NCBI GenBank assembly: GCA_002862435.1
Contig: PKDC01000044.1
Coordinates: 1-64,000 of the forward strand
Length of the DNA stretch: 64,000 bases
Origin: Pseudomonadota bacterium
GTDB taxonomy: Bacteria; Pseudomonadota; Gammaproteobacteria; UBA5335
Direction: 5' to 3'
The position numbers and the translations under genes are program-made. Shown here piece by piece: positions 52,914 to 62,384 of this stretch (the stretch's first letter is position 1; every line of letters begins with the position of its first letter). The notes under the pieces were generated by a model. The model had not been told where the DNA came from and searched no databases. It saw only the letters and a list, made by a program, of their open reading frames with translations.

Positions 52914-54701
52914 ATGAGCCTTGATGACTACATCCCGCAGTTGGCTCGACCGGCCAACGTTGAGCAACTGGCCAAAGCGCTGGGCGTTGCGACGCAGATC
53001 TTCACGTTCATCGCAGACAACAGCGAGCCTGAGCGCATCTATCGCCGGCATCTGATCCCCAAGCGGGCCGTCCGTGCATTGCCCTCGGTGCCTGTTGAGG
53101 ACGCTCGGGGGATCGTCACGCTCTCGCTCGATAGCTTTGATCTGAGCAAGTACCGCGTCGTGTGGGAAGCGCACAGCCCGGTCATCAAGCATGCCCACAA
53201 GTCTGCCGCACGGGTACTGGAGCGTTACCTCTCCCGGCCCGGCTCCCTGTTTCCCCATGAGGCCGCCTTTGGCTACGTCAAAGGCCGATCCACACGACAC
53301 AACGCAAGACGCCACGTGGGTGCCAAGCGGCTACTTAGCGCAGATATTCAGGACTTCTTTCCCTCCATCACGTTGGCGCGCGTCGAGCTCGCCCTGGAAG
53401 CGGCAGGCTTGCAGCCGGCAGTGACCAACGCTTTGGGGCGCTTCCTGACCATCGAAGGCACGCTTCCTTTGGGACTTAACGCCAGCCCGATGATCGCCAA
53501 CCTGGTGGCAACACCCCTGGACCACGATTTGAATGCGTTGGCCAAGGAGTGGGGGCTCACCTACACACGCTATGCCGATGACATTACGTTGTCCGGCGAT
53601 GGCGAACTGCCCACACGAGAGATCATCGAAACGGTACTCAAGCGTCACTTCTTCCGACTGAACAAGAGCAAGTTCCGCACCTCAAAGCTCGGCCAGAAGC
53701 ACTACGTCACCGGCCTGAGCGTGGCCGACAAGGCCGCGCCCCACGCCCCGCGCGCGATGAAGCACAAGCTCAGGCAGGAGCTCTACTACATCGAGAAGTT
53801 CGGCTTCCTGGAGCATCTATCGCGGGGCGGCGAGGGGGGCACCGAACAGCACAACGTCAATCGTCTGGATGGCACGGTCAACTATGTATCCAGCATCGAA
53901 CCGCGTCTGGCGCATCGACTGCGCGCTGCCTGGCAGAAGGTATGCGACGAGAATGACATCGCCAAATCATTTGAGCCTAGGCCCGTCATCCAGCTGCGAC
54001 CTGCTTCGTGGTTCGTTGATGAGGCCGAGATCGTCCATCCGGATGGCACACGGCTTCTCGCGCTCTGCCTTGCCGACGTTCTGGAGCCTGGCCGGTTGGA
54101 TACAGAACTACGGACGCTGTTCGCCGAAGAGGCCGGAGATGCGTTCGGGACAGCCGATCCGCTGTCTATCATCCAGAAGGGGTTGCATTGGAGTGATGCG
54201 ACATGGTCCCAGCGTGAGGCCGTGGTCAAGCTTATCGCCGCCTCACCTGTCAGGGTCATGGTCGCCCTGGCGCCGCTGACTAGCCCGAGCGAGTACGCCA
54301 AGACCTACACCGACCTGCTTTGCGAGATTCTCGAGACGGCCCTGAAGATTGCTGATGACGCAGAGATCGCGATACATGTTGAGGAGAACCGTTCAAAGGT
54401 TTCGAGGGCGGACGTACAGGAGGCGGTGACCCGCGCCTACACCGAGCTGGAAGCCAAGAACCAGCGTCGACCGTTACAGGCACCAGAGGTCAACATCGTG
54501 TCCAAGGGAGCGACGCCCTGCTGCTGTGTACCCGATACCGTATTGGGCGCACTGCATCGCTATGCGGTTTCTCGCAAAGACGGAAAGGAGGGCTCACTAG
54601 CGGTCACCCTTTTCGAAAGACTGCGTAACCATTACTCAGTCATCTTCGACCGACATGCCAACAAGATCTATCACCATCGGTCGCCCTTCAAGCGTTGGTG
54701 A
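52914..54701 (+). CDS. Retron-type reverse transcriptase with DUF3800-like C-terminal domain
   Basis: A 595-residue protein. Residues ~45-330 form a retron RT: NARRH (130-134, the NAxxH of retrons), SADIQDFFPSI (catalytic Asp143), GLNASPMIAN, RYADD (219-223) and YVTG (264-267, the retron VTG motif). No maturase or endonuclease domain, so not a group II intron. Residues ~360-595 are an extra domain with WFVDEAE (369-371), IHVEENRSK (488-494) and CVPDTVLGALHRY near 538-550, resembling DUF3800 (RNase H-like); DUF3800 effectors are linked to one retron type, type VII as I recall. Likely anti-phage abortive-infection function by analogy. The ATG at 52914 follows the candidate RNA by 2 nt; the ATG at 52842 lies inside it. 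Confidence 0.85.
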   Translation: MSLDDYIPQLARPANVEQLAKALGVATQIFTFIADNSEPERIYRRHLIPKRAVRALPSVPVEDARGIVTLSLDSFDLSKYRVVWEAHSPVIKHAHKSAARVLERYLSRPGSLFPHEAAFGYVKGRSTRHNARRHVGAKRLLSADIQDFFPSITLARVELALEAAGLQPAVTNALGRFLTIEGTLPLGLNASPMIANLVATPLDHDLNALAKEWGLTYTRYADDITLSGDGELPTREIIETVLKRHFFRLNKSKFRTSKLGQKHYVTGLSVADKAAPHAPRAMKHKLRQELYYIEKFGFLEHLSRGGEGGTEQHNVNRLDGTVNYVSSIEPRLAHRLRAAWQKVCDENDIAKSFEPRPVIQLRPASWFVDEAEIVHPDGTRLLALCLADVLEPGRLDTELRTLFAEEAGDAFGTADPLSIIQKGLHWSDATWSQREAVVKLIAASPVRVMVALAPLTSPSEYAKTYTDLLCEILETALKIADDAEIAIHVEENRSKVSRADVQEAVTRAYTELEAKNQRRPLQAPEVNIVSKGATPCCCVPDTVLGALHRYAVSRKDGKEGSLAVTLFERLRNHYSVIFDRHANKIYHHRSPFKRW

Positions 54702-55027
54702 GAACGGCGTTTGAAGTATTCCATTTTTGCCCATTGACCGAGCCAAGAAGCAAGCCGTCGGCCGGGTTGCCATGGCCATTCCCGATGGTGCCGACTGGTC
54801 CATCTGTGGGGCCTAGTTGGCCTGGTAACGCTTACTGCAGTCGCCGCGTCCAGCCCGGTTTGGGGTAGGGTACTTTGCCGGGCTCATGCGCAGCCAATGG
54901 CGCGATCGGCTGGGCGAGGCGTTCGGATATTGACTGTTTCTAATGGAATTTGAAGGATGCGTTGCTGTGCGGACCTCGTGCCGCCACCTGCGGTCTTTTT
55001 TTGCTCCATGTCCTGGGTGCTGATTGC
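54702..55027. other. 326-bp gap without a supported gene
   Basis: No convincing gene here. A TTGACT at 54930-54935 may be the -35 of a promoter for the following PD-(D/E)XK gene but no good -10 was found at normal spacing. A frame open from 54950 into that gene lacks coding character before its ATG. Confidence 0.4.
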
Positions 55028-55606
55028 ATGAACTACCAGAACCGACTCAAAGGTGCTGTAACGCAATCTCTTGTGCGATCGTTGTTTGCACAGGCGGGAC
55101 TTACAGTCGTGCCCCTTGGCATTGAGGAGACCGTTAGGGAGGTGGCGGATCTTCCCATGGATCAGTACGTTGGTTTGGGCCTACCTATAGCACTACGCAA
55201 ATTGCCAGACTTCTTTGCGGCCAATAGGGAGCGGACAACTCATTGGCTGGTCGAGGTTAAGTACCGCCGCCAGTGGAGCGATGCGGTACGTGATGAGCTT
55301 GGGCAGACTTTGGCCCAGCAAGTTTCTACGTGGGACCCTCTTGTGGTCTTCATCTTCGTGGGGGAAACACCCTCACAGTTCGATCAGCCAAGCTCATGGG
55401 TTAGAGCGGCGCAGGTGAAGATGGATGGTGACGTGTTGAAGTTTAGGCCTCACGGCGGAGGCGACTACCTCCCTTGGGGGCAGGCGACATTCTTCAGCCT
55501 TCAACGCGTGCAAGACGTTTTTCCTCAGCTTAACGATGCGCAGCTTTGGGAGTCTTCCGCACTCAGGCTAACGCTTGAAATGTCGCGTGGACTAACTCGG
55601 CTATAG
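55028..55606 (+). CDS. PD-(D/E)XK nuclease-like protein
   Basis: A 192-residue cytosolic protein. LPDFFA (Asp61) and WLVEVKYR (Glu77, Lys79) give a clean PD-x(n)-ExK nuclease core, flanked by NYQNRLKGAVTQSLVRSLF, a typical first helix. The rest lacks known domains. It sits alone on the forward strand between the retron gene and the SseB operon, in a region of possible defence genes; it may be a restriction-like nuclease or an orphan. Start ATG 55028 was chosen as the last ATG before the conserved helix. Confidence 0.6.
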   Translation: MNYQNRLKGAVTQSLVRSLFAQAGLTVVPLGIEETVREVADLPMDQYVGLGLPIALRKLPDFFAANRERTTHWLVEVKYRRQWSDAVRDELGQTLAQQVSTWDPLVVFIFVGETPSQFDQPSSWVRAAQVKMDGDVLKFRPHGGGDYLPWGQATFFSLQRVQDVFPQLNDAQLWESSALRLTLEMSRGLTRL

Positions 55607-55664
55607 ATAGGCGCGACGAGTTTGTACGTTGGAGCTCGTAGGACTTCGCCATGTCCATAATTGC

Positions 55665-56387
55665 TTATCTATTTGGCGACAGCATGCAGATCGCGCCTAC
55701 CTGGTTGATAAACTCAGGCTTCGGACCAGCTGCATCGTAGACCGCCACATCAATGATCTGGTCGATTCTAGGATTCATGTTATGGATCGCCGAGATGACA
55801 GCTCGGGCGCCGCGCTCCATATGCTTAAGCTCTACGCCTAGGTATAGAAGTAGCGTCATGGGTGCGGAGCTTCCATCGATCGGCCGCTTCTCTAAAACAA
55901 ACATGGTTTTGATGAACGGGCTTTGGGCGACACCCATACGGAGCGTCTCCACGAGCGCGCTAGGTAAATTCTCTGCTGGACGAACAGCAAAGCCATTTTC
56001 TGATTCCACCTTCTCGAAGGTGTCAAGAGTTCCCGTTCTCAACAGTACGCGGACTTCCTCCGGATATAGCACTGCGCCACCATCGTTTGGGTTGACCATG
56101 AGAGTTGCGCCGAGGGTTGCCTTGAGAAGTTCTGCGCAAGGCAGGTGAATTGTTCTTACGGCACGGGAGGCGGCCCGTTCGGATCGATGCGCCGATGTAA
56201 AGAAGGGAATGGCGTCGAATCCGTCTGGATGGCGGAACTGGATTAGTCGAACATTCTTGGAGTCATCCGAGACGGGAGCATGTACGTAGACCATGGCGTT
56301 CAGTAGGCAAGTGAAGAACTGAGCCTCATTGACGAAGCTCTTGAGCCCGAGCTCGAAACAGCGCTCCAACTGTTGTTCGCTGACCAT
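55665..56387 (-). CDS. SseB-domain protein
   Basis: A 240-residue soluble protein. The N-terminal half matches the SseB N-terminal domain (FVNEAQFFTCLLNAMVYV, GFDAIPFFTSAHRSERA), the C-terminal half the SseB C-terminal domain (MTLLLYLGVELKH, ISAIHNMNPRID). The biochemical role is unknown; related to enhanced-serine-sensitivity protein and sometimes seen near contact-dependent systems. Third gene of a reverse-strand unit, 10 nt after the BPSL0761-type gene. Confidence 0.78.
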   Translation of the reverse strand: MVSEQQLERCFELGLKSFVNEAQFFTCLLNAMVYVHAPVSDDSKNVRLIQFRHPDGFDAIPFFTSAHRSERAASRAVRTIHLPCAELLKATLGATLMVNPNDGGAVLYPEEVRVLLRTGTLDTFEKVESENGFAVRPAENLPSALVETLRMGVAQSPFIKTMFVLEKRPIDGSSAPMTLLLYLGVELKHMERGARAVISAIHNMNPRIDQIIDVAVYDAAGPKPEFINQVGAICMLSPNR

Positions 56388-56397
56388 TGCCACGTCT

Positions 56398-56673
56398 CTA
56401 GCCTCCAATGTGCGGGCCTGACATGTATCCCCGCACCCATTCAGGGTCAAAGTCGGCTACGAGGTAGTTCTGCAAGAGGTGAGACTTCGCTACTTCTAGG
56501 AGACGCGCCTCGTTTTCGGCGATCGCGGCAACGTCCGACACTGAAGGAAAGTGACGGAGCAATCTATATGCTTCTGTTCGAATCTCTCTGGGTACATGTT
56601 GGTTGGCGGAAAGATCCCGAAGGAATGCACCGGCTTGGATGAGGTTTCTTGTGCGTTCCACTGGCATAGTCAT
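56398..56673 (-). CDS. BPSL0761-family small protein
   Basis: A 91-residue protein starting MTMPVERTRNLIQAGAFL and containing LRHFPSVSD, the signature of the BPSL0761 family of unknown function, common in beta- and gammaproteobacteria, often on mobile DNA. ATGs at 56673 and 56667 are both possible. It lies between a 111-residue protein gene and the SseB-domain gene. Confidence 0.75.
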   Translation of the reverse strand: MTMPVERTRNLIQAGAFLRDLSANQHVPREIRTEAYRLLRHFPSVSDVAAIAENEARLLEVAKSHLLQNYLVADFDPEWVRGYMSGPHIGG

Positions 56674-56716
56674 AGCTGAGCGCTCCGCTCTCCTATTCGC
56701 AGCACCTAGCGTTGAG

Positions 56717-57052
56717 TCAGTCGCGAAGCCGCTGCGAGTTGAACTCGATGAATCTATGCATCTCTCCACGCATCGTGGCGGCATCAGTGGGTAGTGAAAT
56801 TCCCAACTGGCGGCATAGTGTTCGAGCGAAAGCTTGCTGGGCTTTGGTAGGTGGCTTGAACTTCCAATCGATCACTTCCGGAAGTCCTCGACTTATCTCC
56901 TCCGCAAGGCGCTTGCAGAAGTTCTCGTGTTCCCAGCCGTCTTTCACTGCCGACAAGTAGCGGGACACCGCGTCGAGAGAGTCGGGTGCTATGGAGAGCT
57001 CTAGAGTGAGGTCCAGATCCGGCGCGACAAGGAACAGGTTCATTTGGTTCAC
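56717..57052 (-). CDS. Hypothetical 111-residue protein
   Basis: No firm family. The C-terminal half, PTKAQQAFARTLCRQLGISLP followed by RGEMHRFIE, resembles a short helical motif found at the ends of several plasmid or topoisomerase-related proteins (TxxQ-x-FAxxLA-x-x-GxxLP). The N-terminal half is acidic. It starts the operon and is divergent from the XRE regulator with a palindrome between them. Confidence 0.5.
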   Translation of the reverse strand: MNQMNLFLVAPDLDLTLELSIAPDSLDAVSRYLSAVKDGWEHENFCKRLAEEISRGLPEVIDWKFKPPTKAQQAFARTLCRQLGISLPTDAATMRGEMHRFIEFNSQRLRD

Positions 57053-57076
57053 CTGGATATCGTTGCTCCCAGAATG

Positions 57077-57094
57077 CTACCGTAAATACTGTAG
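57077..57094. promoter_or_regulatory. Probable operator between the XRE gene and the divergent operon
   Basis: An 18-bp imperfect palindrome, CTACCGTAAATACTGTAG, between divergent starts at 57052 and 57128. The arms CTAC-x-GTA / TAC-x-GTAG are of the kind bound by small XRE/Cro-type dimers. It could control both the regulator and the SseB operon. Confidence 0.65.
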
Positions 57095-57127
57095 ACCGAA
57101 AATGCTACGAGTCGGACCCTTCGCGCC

Positions 57128-57358
57128 ATGGCAGGCGCGGGAATTCAGGTCAGGCTGGGCAGGGCAGTGAAGGCTGCAAGGATGCGTTTGGGCTATTCTC
57201 AGGAAGCCTTGGCCGATGAATTGGGTATGCATCGCACCCAACTGGGCCATATCGAGCAAGGGCTCAAGGATTGCCGGCTTTCAACGATCGTCAGGATCTC
57301 AACGGCGCTCGGGCTCCCACTGAGCCAGTTGTTCGAGCAAATCGAGGCTAGTGAATAG
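57128..57358 (+). CDS. XRE-family transcriptional regulator
   Basis: A 76-residue protein that is essentially one Cro/C1-type helix-turn-helix: LGRAVKAARMRLGYSQEALADELG, HRTQLGHIEQG, LSTIVRISTALGLPLSQLF. Last gene of the island, 73 bp before the right recG junction and transcribed toward it. It likely autoregulates and controls the divergent three-gene operon; control of excision is possible but unproven. Confidence 0.85.
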   Translation: MAGAGIQVRLGRAVKAARMRLGYSQEALADELGMHRTQLGHIEQGLKDCRLSTIVRISTALGLPLSQLFEQIEASE

Positions 57359-57419
57359 TGGGCTACCTGCCCTGTCGGGACCGGCGCCGCTAGTCTGAAC
57401 GATTTCCTTGATATGGGCT

Positions 57420-57441
57420 TGCTAACATAAGCAGCGGAAAG
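57420..57441. repeat. Right attachment region of the island (attR)
   Basis: TGCTAACAT (57420-57428) is the exact reverse complement of ATGTTAGCA at 6200-6208. Bases 57423-57441 match 6184-6202 at 12 of 19 positions in direct orientation. From 57432 the sequence is host recG (the end of GGC, then AGC GGA AAG ACC for S-G-K-T). No tRNA or IS is present at this junction. Confidence 0.7.
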
Positions 57442-58614
57442 ACCGTGGTCGCCGCGCTGGCCGGCATGCTGGCAGTGGAGTCGGGCAAGCAGGTGGCGCT
57501 GGCCGCGCCCACCGAGCTGCTGGCCGAGCAACACCTCGCCAACCTGCGCGCGTGGCTGGAACCGCTCGGCGTGCGCGTGGCATGGCTGGCCGGCAAGGTC
57601 ACCGGCAAGGCCCGCGCGACCGTGCTGGCACAGGTGGCGTCGGGCGAGGCGCAGGTGGTGGTGGGCACCCACGCCTTGATGCAGGAAGCCGTGACGTTCC
57701 ACGACCTCGGCCTGGCCATCGTCGACGAGCAGCATCGTTTCGGTGTGCACCAGCGTCTGGCACTTCGCGACAAGGGTGCGGGACACGACCGCGTACCGCA
57801 CCAGTTGGTGATGACCGCCACGCCGATTCCACGCACGCTGGCGATGGCGGCCTATGCCGATCTGGATGTATCCGCCATCGACGAACTGCCCCCGGGACGC
57901 ACGCCGGTGCAGACCGTGGCCTTGAGTGCCGAGCGCAGGCCCGAGCTGGTCGATCGCATCCGCACGGCGTGTGCGGAAGGACGGCAGGCTTACTGGGTCT
58001 GCACCCTCATCGACGACAGTGACGAGGTGGTCGCGCAGGCGGCGCAGACGACCTTCGAGGCGTTGTCTTCCTCCTTGTCGGAGGCCCGCGTCGCCCTGGT
58101 GCACGGACGCATGAAGGCGGCGGACAAGCAGGCGACGATGCGGCGCTTCAAGCAAGGCGAGATCGACCTGCTGGTCGCAACGACAGTGATCGAAGTCGGC
58201 GTCGACGTGCCCAATGCCTCGCTGATGATCATCGAGAACGCGGAGCGGCTGGGTCTTGCGCAGCTGCATCAGTTGCGTGGCCGCGTCGGGCGTGGTGCGA
58301 CCGCATCGACCTGCGTGCTGATGTACCAGCCGCCACTGTCGATGATGGCAAAGCACCGGCTGGCGACGATGCGGGCCACCAACGATGGCTTCGTCATCGC
58401 CGAAAAGGACCTGGAGCTGCGCGGCCCGGGTGAGTTGCTGGGAACGCGGCAGACCGGGCTTGCCGCGTTCCGCGTTGCCGACCTCGCGCGCGATGCGGGC
58501 CTGCTGCCGCAGGTGCACGCACTGGCGGAACGTCTTCTGTCGGATGATCCTGCGGCGGCAGACCGCGTGATCCAGCGCTGGGTAGGTGGCGCGGCGCGAT
58601 ACGCCTCTGCGTGA
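57432..58614 (+). pseudogene. recG: recG, 3' part (disrupted by island insertion)
   Basis: Host RecG resumes with SGKTVVAALAG and runs to the normal end: VDEQHRFGVHQR, MTATPIPRT, TTVIEVGVDVPNA, LHQLRGRVGRG, ATNDGFVIAEKDLELRGPGELLG. About 393 codons. An in-frame TGA at 57409 closes the frame just upstream, and the first in-frame usable start is GTG 57445, after the Walker A Lys. Any product would lack the P-loop and the DNA-binding wedge. Codons are undamaged, suggesting recent insertion or reversible restoration on excision. Confidence 0.93.
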
Positions 58615-58619
58615 CCTGC

Positions 58620-58678
58620 GTAGAGCCGAGCTTGCTCGGCTGAACATGTTCGTCGCAGCGGAACGAGTTCCACCCTAC
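58620..58678. repeat. Head-to-head GTAG-type REP palindrome pair (SMAG-like)
   Basis: Unit one (58620-58641): GTAG followed by AGCCGAG-CTTG-CTCGGCT. Unit two, on the reverse strand, ends with CTAC at 58675-58678 and contains the AGCGGAAC / GTTCCACC hairpin (from about 58657). GTAG-headed hairpins in pairs are characteristic of the SMAG repeats of Stenotrophomonas and relatives. It lies between recG and the hydrolase gene and may end or stabilise transcripts. Confidence 0.8.
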
Positions 58679-58751
58679 AGGACCCGCCGTGCGCTTCCAT
58701 GGCGTCGCCTGCAATGCGAGACTCGGCGACCTGAAAGACGAAGAGCAGAAG

Positions 58752-59690
58752 ATGAGCGAAAAGATCCCCCTGCTGATCGACACCGATCCCGGCGTCGACG
58801 ACGCGCTGGCCTTGTTGATGGCGTTCAACGATGCGCGCCACGACATCGTCGGCCTGACCATCGCGGCCGGCAACGTGGGGCTGCAGCACACCGTGCGCAA
58901 TGCGCTGAAGCTGTGCGAAGTCGCGGGTCGCGACGATATCCCCGTGTTCGCGGGCGCGCCTGCGCCGCTGCTGCACCCGTCGCCGGATGCCGGTTACGTG
59001 CACGGACAGGACGGCTTCGGTGATGTGGGTTTCCCGCCCGCAGCGCGCCGGGCAGAAGCCGAGCACGCGGCGCTGGCCATCCTGCGGCTGTCGCATGAGC
59101 ACGCGGGCCAACTGGTGCTGGTGGCACTCGGGCCGCTGACCAATGTCGCGCTCGCGCTCAAGCTGGACCCAACGCTGCCGCAGCGGATCGCCCGGTTCGT
59201 GGTGATGGGAGGGGCGGTGACCTGCCACGGCAACATTACGCCGGCCGCGGAGTTCAACTTCTATTTCGACCCCGAAGCTGCGCACCTGGTGCTGGAAGCG
59301 TTCGACCGCTACGACCTGGCCGACTGGGAGGCGACCATCGCCCATGGCCTGCACCACGAGCGCGTGGCCGCCTGGCTGCGCGCCGATTCCGCGCGCGCCC
59401 GGTTCTACGACCGCATCTCGGAGAAGACGCGCTCGTGGTCCGCCGACCGCCGCGGCGACCACTGGTTCGCCGCCGATGCCCTCGCCATGGCTTTCGTGCT
59501 GGCGCCGGAGGGCGCGCGGGAGCTGGCCCAACGGCCGCTCGCCATCGAGCTGCAGGGTGCCCACGCCCGGGGCGCCTCGATCGTGGATTGGCGCCGGGAG
59601 GGTGGGCAGCCGGACAAGGCCAATATCCTGCTGCGCTACGACCAGGACCGCTTCGAGGCCCTGATCGAGGCGGCACTGGCGGCCGGCTGA
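58752..59690 (+). CDS. Inosine-uridine preferring nucleoside hydrolase
   Basis: A 312-residue IUNH-fold hydrolase cleaving N-glycosidic bonds of nucleosides. DTDPGVDDALAL near residue 10 (calcium-binding Asp cluster), ALGPLTNVALAL, MGGAVTCHGNITPAAEFNFYFDPEAA (ribose pocket) and HWFAADALAMA (distal Asp ligand) are all present. ATG at 58752 follows GAGCAGAAG; the longer frame begins in the REP region. Confidence 0.9.
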   Translation: MSEKIPLLIDTDPGVDDALALLMAFNDARHDIVGLTIAAGNVGLQHTVRNALKLCEVAGRDDIPVFAGAPAPLLHPSPDAGYVHGQDGFGDVGFPPAARRAEAEHAALAILRLSHEHAGQLVLVALGPLTNVALALKLDPTLPQRIARFVVMGGAVTCHGNITPAAEFNFYFDPEAAHLVLEAFDRYDLADWEATIAHGLHHERVAAWLRADSARARFYDRISEKTRSWSADRRGDHWFAADALAMAFVLAPEGARELAQRPLAIELQGAHARGASIVDWRREGGQPDKANILLRYDQDRFEALIEAALAAG

Positions 59691-59764
59691 GGGGCGGGTT
59701 GCGCCGGGCAGGGAGGGCGGGCTAAAATGCCGCTCTTCCATTCCCGTGACACGGTGTTACCGCC

Positions 59765-60007
59765 ATGAAGGCCGACATCCACCCGAATTACCGCGAAGTC
59801 GTCTTCCACGACGTGACCTCCGATTTCAAGTTCCTGACCCGCTCCACGCTGGGCAGCAAGGAAACGACGAAGTGGGAAGACGGCAACGAGTACCCGCTCA
59901 TCAAGGTCGAAATCTCCTCGGCTTCGCATCCGTTCTACACGGGCAAGCACAAGGTCATCGACACCAGCGGCCGTATCGACAAGTTCCAGAAGCGCTACGC
60001 GCGCTGA
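59765..60007 (+). CDS. rpmE2: 50S ribosomal protein L31 type B
   Basis: An 80-residue L31 of the C-minus (zinc-free) form: [51 protein letters not shown], with no CxxC. Such paralogues often replace zinc-binding L31 under low zinc. Here it is on the chromosome flank, in the position known for Xanthomonadaceae upstream of gltA. Confidence 0.95.
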   Translation: MKADIHPNYREVVFHDVTSDFKFLTRSTLGSKETTKWEDGNEYPLIKVEISSASHPFYTGKHKVIDTSGRIDKFQKRYAR

Positions 60008-60267
60008 TCGAAACGTCGTTCGCCTGACCCGCTGCGGCCGCGCCTCGTGCGCGGCCGTTCGCGTTTGCGCGCACTGCATACGGCGCCATTCCGGAATGTT
60101 CGGTTGCGTCCGCCGCCTTAGTCTTTGGTCTGACTTTGGTGCGGTATCGAGCGACGGCTCCAGAGGGCGTGTGCGATAATTCGGGTCATCCAAGGTTCAC
60201 TCCCTGGACTCCCGTCACGCGCCGTCCGGACCCCTGGCCGGCGTTACCCCACGAAGGAGCGCACACT

Positions 60268-61557
<1,290 letters not shown>

Positions 61558-61572
61558 TCGCGCAAAGAAACA

Positions 61573-61600
61573 AAAAGGCCCCGCAAGGGGCCTTTTCTTT
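61573..61600 (+). terminator. Rho-independent terminator after gltA
   Basis: AAAGGCCCC (61574-61582), loop GCAA, GGGGCCTTT, continuing TTCTTT. It lies 16 nt after the gltA stop and is nearly symmetrical, so may also serve the convergent gene ending at 61629. Confidence 0.9.
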
Positions 61601-61628
61601 GGGCTTGTGGCCGCAGGGGGGCGCCGGC

Positions 61629-62285
61629 TCAGCGACGCGTGGCGTCCCGTTCGTAGCCCGCGATGTCTTCTTCGATGAGCATCTGGCGCAGTTGCGTCGC
61701 GGATGCACGCCGCATGGGCTTCTCGTCGATGCTGGAAAGCGGGGCCTGGCGTAGTGCGTCATGGGGCAGCACCGTCAGGTCGAAGCCCAGTTCCTCGGCA
61801 CTGAACACCCAGACCGGCAGGTCGGCCACGCGTTCCCGGTCGATGCGCAGCCGGCGTTCGCGCGGCTCGGCGGGGATGCGATGTTCTTCCAGGAAACGCG
61901 TGACGGCATCCGGATCGTCGCTGTGGAGATGCATGTGCACGGGCGTGTTCTCGTCCGCCGTGCCCTCCAGCACGGGGCCGACGAGGCGGGGCGAGAAGTC
62001 GGCGAGGAACGCCATCGCGCGCAACGCAGCTTCGCGCCGCCGCCGCAGTCCCGCCACATGCGCTTCGCCAGCAAACAGGCGCTGGTACTCGCGCAGTGCG
62101 TCTTCGATTTCGCGATTGCGGGGCAGGGAAGCATCGTCGTGGATGCCCAGCCGGCTGGCGGCCTTGAGCTTGGCCTGGTGGTAGTCGCGGATGCCGCCCT
62201 CGGCCATCAGCCGGGCGGCCTCGTGCGCCAGTCGCTGGCGGCGTTCGCGAGTGCGGGTTTCGGCGTGTTGACGGGCGTGGTGCAT
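61629..62285 (-). CDS. Conserved protein, probable nucleotidyltransferase-related
   Basis: A 218-residue soluble protein. RERRQRLAHEAARLMAEGGIRDYHQAKLKAA at the N-terminus is a conserved helical region of a Xanthomonadaceae family sometimes annotated as nucleotidyltransferase-like; I see no NTase catalytic motif with certainty. HLHSDDPDAVTRFLEEHRIP and LPHDALRQAPLSSIDEKPMRRA follow. Convergent with gltA. Confidence 0.6.
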   Translation of the reverse strand: MHHARQHAETRTRERRQRLAHEAARLMAEGGIRDYHQAKLKAASRLGIHDDASLPRNREIEDALREYQRLFAGEAHVAGLRRRREAALRAMAFLADFSPRLVGPVLEGTADENTPVHMHLHSDDPDAVTRFLEEHRIPAEPRERRLRIDRERVADLPVWVFSAEELGFDLTVLPHDALRQAPLSSIDEKPMRRASATQLRQMLIEEDIAGYERDATRR

Positions 62286-62384
62286 GACAGGCCTCCGCGT
62301 CGAAACAGAGCCGAATGTACACCATGCTCCCGCGTTGGCGATGACGGCGCATGCGCGCCGTCAGGGAGCCTTCACGCCATGGCG

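Noticed and set aside
52914-54701. Group II intron or DGR reverse transcriptase
   Set aside because: NAxxH and VTG motifs are retron hallmarks; there is no maturase or HNH domain and no template/variable repeat pair was seen nearby.
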